A stretch of 9,749 bases of DNA from the NCBI GenBank assembly GCA_002340305.1, contig DDLU01000127.1, positions 1-9,749 on the forward strand, in the 5' to 3' direction. This document shows, one piece after another, positions 7,459-9,749 of this stretch (positions are counted from its first letter, which is position 1; every line of letters starts with the position of its first letter). Under the pieces are notes generated by a model, which was not told the DNA's origin, made no database searches, and worked only from the letters and a program-made list of their open reading frames with translations. The position numbers were made by a program, and so were the translations under genes. The DNA comes from Desulfovibrio sp. UBA2564 (GTDB lineage Bacteria; Desulfobacterota; Desulfovibrionia; Desulfovibrionales; Desulfovibrionaceae).

Positions 7459-8646
7459 ATGAAAATTGAAAGTAGAGCCTACTTACTCATGGTAGCAGCG
7501 GTCTGTTTGGCAATGACTCTGGTTTTTGGAGGACTTATCGAGACAGTTGTTAGGCACAACATGTATCGCGAGAATGAAATTGTTCGTGAATCCCTACTGA
7601 GCACAGGGGCTTTGCTTGCGCAAGATATTCAGCAGAATGTTTCCAATTCGTTGTTTGTGACCGATACCCTGCATGCTCTTCTTGAATCCAATGCTTATGT
7701 TCTGAAAGATTTTGATGAATGGGGAAAATTGATTTTCAGGTCCGACGCAACTGTCAGCGCAGTTCAGCTCGCACCTGATGGTGTCGTTCAATGTATTTAT
7801 CCTTTGGAAGGGAATGAAGGAGCAATAGGACATGACCTTCTTAAAGACAAGAAAAGGGATGATGGTGCCCGCAAGACTGTTACCAGTAGAGAAACAACTC
7901 TCATAGGTCCGGTAAAACTTATTCAAAGCGGTAAGTATGCGGTAATTGCCCGTAAGCCGATTTTTATTGGGTCTGATTCTGATGGCGAAGATAAATTTTG
8001 GGGATTCACAATTGCCCTTGTGCTTGTTGATGACTTTTTGCTGGATGAAATTGTAGGAGTTGAAGAGCAGGGCGTAAAAATCCGTCTTCAGGGAGATGAC
8101 CCGGATGCTGCGGCCAACCCTGTTTTTTATGAATCGGAAGGCTGGATTGATGGTAATGCAGTCAGTATGAAGATCAAAGTTCCCAACGGAGAGTGGGGGC
8201 TTAAAATAAGTGCCAGTATGGATGGTTGCAGGCATTATTTGTGGGTTAGAATCTTGGGTTGGGCACTGGCTGTGCTGGTTTTTGGCTATATATTCTCCCA
8301 GCAATATCGAGTTCAGAAAAATCAGTTGGAAATTATCAAGTTAAATGGGCAGCTCCGTGATGAGCTCAGTGAACGGGAGCTTTCTGCAAAGCAGAAAGAA
8401 CAACTTATCCTGGAACTGCAGACGGCTCTTGGTGATGTTAAAACTCTTTCCGGGCTGTTACCGATCTGTTCAAAGTGCAAGAAAATCAGAGATGATGACG
8501 GCTATTGGAATGATCTGGAAGCATATTTTGAAGAGCACTCTAATTTACTTTTTACTCATGGAATGTGCAAAACATGTGCAGATTCGCTTTATGGCGATCA
8601 GGAGTGGTACCGAAAAAAGCACATGAAAGATAAAGATGAAGAGTAG
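7459..8646 (+). CDS. CHASE-domain membrane sensor with C-terminal CxxC...CxxC module, no catalytic output
   Basis: This is a 395-aa predicted inner-membrane receptor. TM1 is at ~8-30. A periplasmic CHASE-type ligand-binding domain follows at ~45-195, recognisable from AVQLAPDGVVQCIYPLEGN, AIGHDLL, TLIGPVKL.QSG and FWGFTIALVLVDDFLL. TM2 is at ~260-280. A charged coiled coil spans ~285-328. The C-terminal module begins LSGLLPICSKCKKIRDDDGYWNDLE and has cysteines at 337/340 and 370/373 (CX2C-X29-CX2C), plus H360 and H367. In deltaproteobacteria such a module commonly ends PAS sensors, kinases and response regulators. Its function is not known to me, and zinc binding is an inference from the spacing. 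No HisKA, HATPase, GGDEF, EAL, HAMP or methyl-accepting domain is present, so signal output is unclear. The start at 7459 is preferred because AAGGA at 7448-7452 precedes it by six bases and it begins just before TM1. The gene is visibly more A/T-rich than the nuo genes and is its own unit. Confidence 0.85.
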   Translation: MKIESRAYLLMVAAVCLAMTLVFGGLIETVVRHNMYRENEIVRESLLSTGALLAQDIQQNVSNSLFVTDTLHALLESNAYVLKDFDEWGKLIFRSDATVSAVQLAPDGVVQCIYPLEGNEGAIGHDLLKDKKRDDGARKTVTSRETTLIGPVKLIQSGKYAVIARKPIFIGSDSDGEDKFWGFTIALVLVDDFLLDEIVGVEEQGVKIRLQGDDPDAAANPVFYESEGWIDGNAVSMKIKVPNGEWGLKISASMDGCRHYLWVRILGWALAVLVFGYIFSQQYRVQKNQLEIIKLNGQLRDELSERELSAKQKEQLILELQTALGDVKTLSGLLPICSKCKKIRDDDGYWNDLEAYFEEHSNLLFTHGMCKTCADSLYGDQEWYRKKHMKDKDEE

Positions 8647-8647
8647 A

Positions 8648-8681
8648 AAATGGGGAGAAGCTGAAAGACTTCTCCCCATTT
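8648..8681. terminator. Bidirectional terminator between sensor gene and feoB
   Basis: A perfect 13-bp inverted repeat (arms AAATGGGGAGAAG and CTTCTCCCCATTT) encloses the eight-base loop CTGAAAGA. It lies two bases after the sensor stop and 16 bases beyond the feoB stop on the opposite strand. On the minus strand the stem runs into ATTTTCT, and on the plus strand into ATTTAATT. It can therefore serve both convergent genes, probably better for feoB. Confidence 0.85.
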
Positions 8682-8697
8682 AATTGTGCAATGTGTT

Positions 8698-9749
8698 TTA
8701 GAGATTAAGTGGACGAAGCTGCGGTTCGTTTTCCACTTCTTTATTGCCCAGATATTTGAGCGTAGCGTAAATCCCGGCAAGAATAGCTATGGCGGTTCCG
8801 GCATATACCAGATTTCTTCCTTCAGCGATCTGGTAGAACAGGGTCGCAACAGACCAGCCCAGTGCGGTGCAGTACATTGCCATCACACCGGAGTAGAAGC
8901 CGCCCATCTCCTGTCTGGTCGCGCCGATAACCGCGAGGCAGGGGAAGTACATGAGTACGAAGAGCAGGTATGCAAATGCGGAGTAAACGGTGAAGTTCGC
9001 AGCAAGGTGTTTGTACACTGAAGCATCAGCACCGATTTCTTCGGATACGGTGGCGCTGTCTTCGCTGATCAGCCCGATTCCAAGCAGGTCTACGGAGGTT
9101 ACTACACCTGCAAGACCATCCCAGACGGTTCCGAATGCTTCATTAACTGCTCCGCTGACATCCAATCCGCCTTCTTCCGCTGCTTCGCTTTCAGTTTCGG
9201 GGGTTGCGTTGGTTTCATCCATGGAAGCGTAGAGGGAGTTGACTGTACCGACAATTGCTTCTTTAGCGAAAAGTCCGGTAGAAAAGTGCTACAGATGCAG
9301 GCCAGTTCTCTTCTTGAATGCCCATGGGCTTGAATACGGGGGAGATTGATTTACCCGCAATAGAAAGAACTGAGCTCTGGGAATCTTCGTTACCGAAGGT
9401 AAGTTGTCCGTTATCAATTCCAACGGAGTTGAGCATGGAGAGTACAAAAACAGCGGTGACAACAATCACACCTGCACGCTTAACAAAACCCTTCATGCGC
9501 AGCCATGCACTTTTAAAAACCGCGCCTACCTTGGGAACATGGTAAAGGGGCAGGTCCATAACAAAGTGGGAAGATGCGCCCTTGAAAAGGGTGTTTTTGA
9601 GCAGGAATCCGGTGAAAATAGCCATAGCTAGACCGGAAAGGTAAATCAGGAATACCGCCAGACCGGAGTAAGAACCGAAAAGGGCTACGCAGAAGAGTGC
9701 GTATACGGGCAGACGTGCGCCGCAGGACATAAACGGAGCCATAAAGATA
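8698..9749 (-). pseudogene. feoB: Ferrous iron transport protein B (FeoB), 3' half, frameshifted, 5' end outside window
   Basis: FeoB is the inner-membrane Fe(II) transporter with an N-terminal G-protein domain and a C-terminal permease. Only the permease part is in the window. The upstream fragment (9749 down to 9263) carries the Gate-motif signature FMAPFMSCGARLPVYALF, several membrane helices, and the conserved PMGIQEENWPASVALF. It then runs out of frame to YRTFR-stop. Reading from 9279 in the next frame restores the expected family sequence TGLFAKEAIVGTVNSLYASMDE. It then continues to a final ~160-residue region with helices (AYLLFVLMYFPCLAVIGATRQE; AMYCTALGWSVATLFYQIAEG) and the stop at 8698. 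One extra base therefore breaks an otherwise well-conserved gene. The product as written lacks about 193 C-terminal residues, including the last membrane helices, and is unlikely to transport iron. The good conservation on both sides means the damage is recent or is a sequencing error. The G domain and any feoA lie beyond the window. Confidence 0.85.
9280..9285 (-). other. feoB: Single-base frameshift site in feoB
   Basis: On the coding strand the sequence reads GCA CTT TTC T ACC GGA CTT TTC GCT. Dropping the lone T (9280) gives A-L-F-T-G-L-F-A, and removing one T from the T4 run (9282-9285) gives A-L-S-T-G-L-F-A. Both rejoin the conserved FeoB frame. Left as is, translation stops at 9263-9265. 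The adjoining T run makes homopolymer slippage, in vivo or in sequencing, the simplest origin. Confidence 0.75.

Noticed and set aside
7594..8304. Minus-strand open frame of 236 codons opposite the sensor gene
   Set aside because: It lies entirely within the conserved CHASE sensor gene, its protein has no recognisable features, and it has no operon context.
8686..9021. Plus-strand open frame of 111 codons overlapping the feoB 3' end
   Set aside because: It is antisense to clearly FeoB-like coding sequence, starts on the feoB terminator side with no ribosome site and shows no domain.
9263..9290. Programmed +1 frameshift in feoB
   Set aside because: The site (CTT TTC TAC) has no stop or rare-codon pause at the shift point and neither tRNA could re-pair well after a +1 slip. 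FeoB is not known for recoding. Mutation or sequencing error is simpler.

Overview
The window looks like the chromosome of a Desulfovibrio-type sulfate reducer (Desulfovibrionales, perhaps a marine lineage). This placement is an inference. It rests on a complex I operon in which MrpD-like antiporter subunits and a small membrane protein sit where nuoL would be, and on a sensor ending in the double-CxxC module that I associate with signalling proteins of this group. No 16S or other taxonomic marker is present.

Positions 1-7252, plus strand, form one tightly packed operon encoding the membrane arm of a respiratory complex I (NADH:quinone oxidoreductase-like). The order is nuoJ (5' end outside the window), nuoK, a 497-aa MrpD/NuoL-like antiporter subunit, a 94-aa two-helix membrane protein, a 590-aa antiporter subunit with a NuoL-like C-terminal extension, nuoM and nuoN. 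Genes overlap or are 4-18 bases apart and each has a good Shine-Dalgarno sequence. The operon closes with a strong rho-independent terminator at 7276-7310. Complex I normally has three antiporter-like subunits (L, M, N). Here there are four plus an unrecognised small membrane protein, which suggests an enlarged ion-pumping arm. The electron-input genes are not in view.

Positions 7459-8646, plus strand, hold a separate, more A/T-rich gene. It encodes a membrane sensor with a periplasmic CHASE-type domain, two transmembrane helices, a coiled coil and a C-terminal CxxC...CxxC module. It has no kinase, cyclase or other recognised enzymatic output.

Positions 8698-9749, minus strand, hold the 3' half of feoB, a ferrous iron permease. 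It is interrupted by a one-base frameshift at about 9280-9285 that truncates the product inside the membrane domain, so it is either a pseudogene or a sequencing error. The sensor gene and feoB converge on a perfect 13-bp hairpin at 8648-8681 that probably terminates both.

The features most worth a second look are the four-antiporter complex I arm, its small extra membrane protein, the loss of the TM7 lysine in one antiporter subunit, the CHASE/CxxC sensor and the feoB frameshift.
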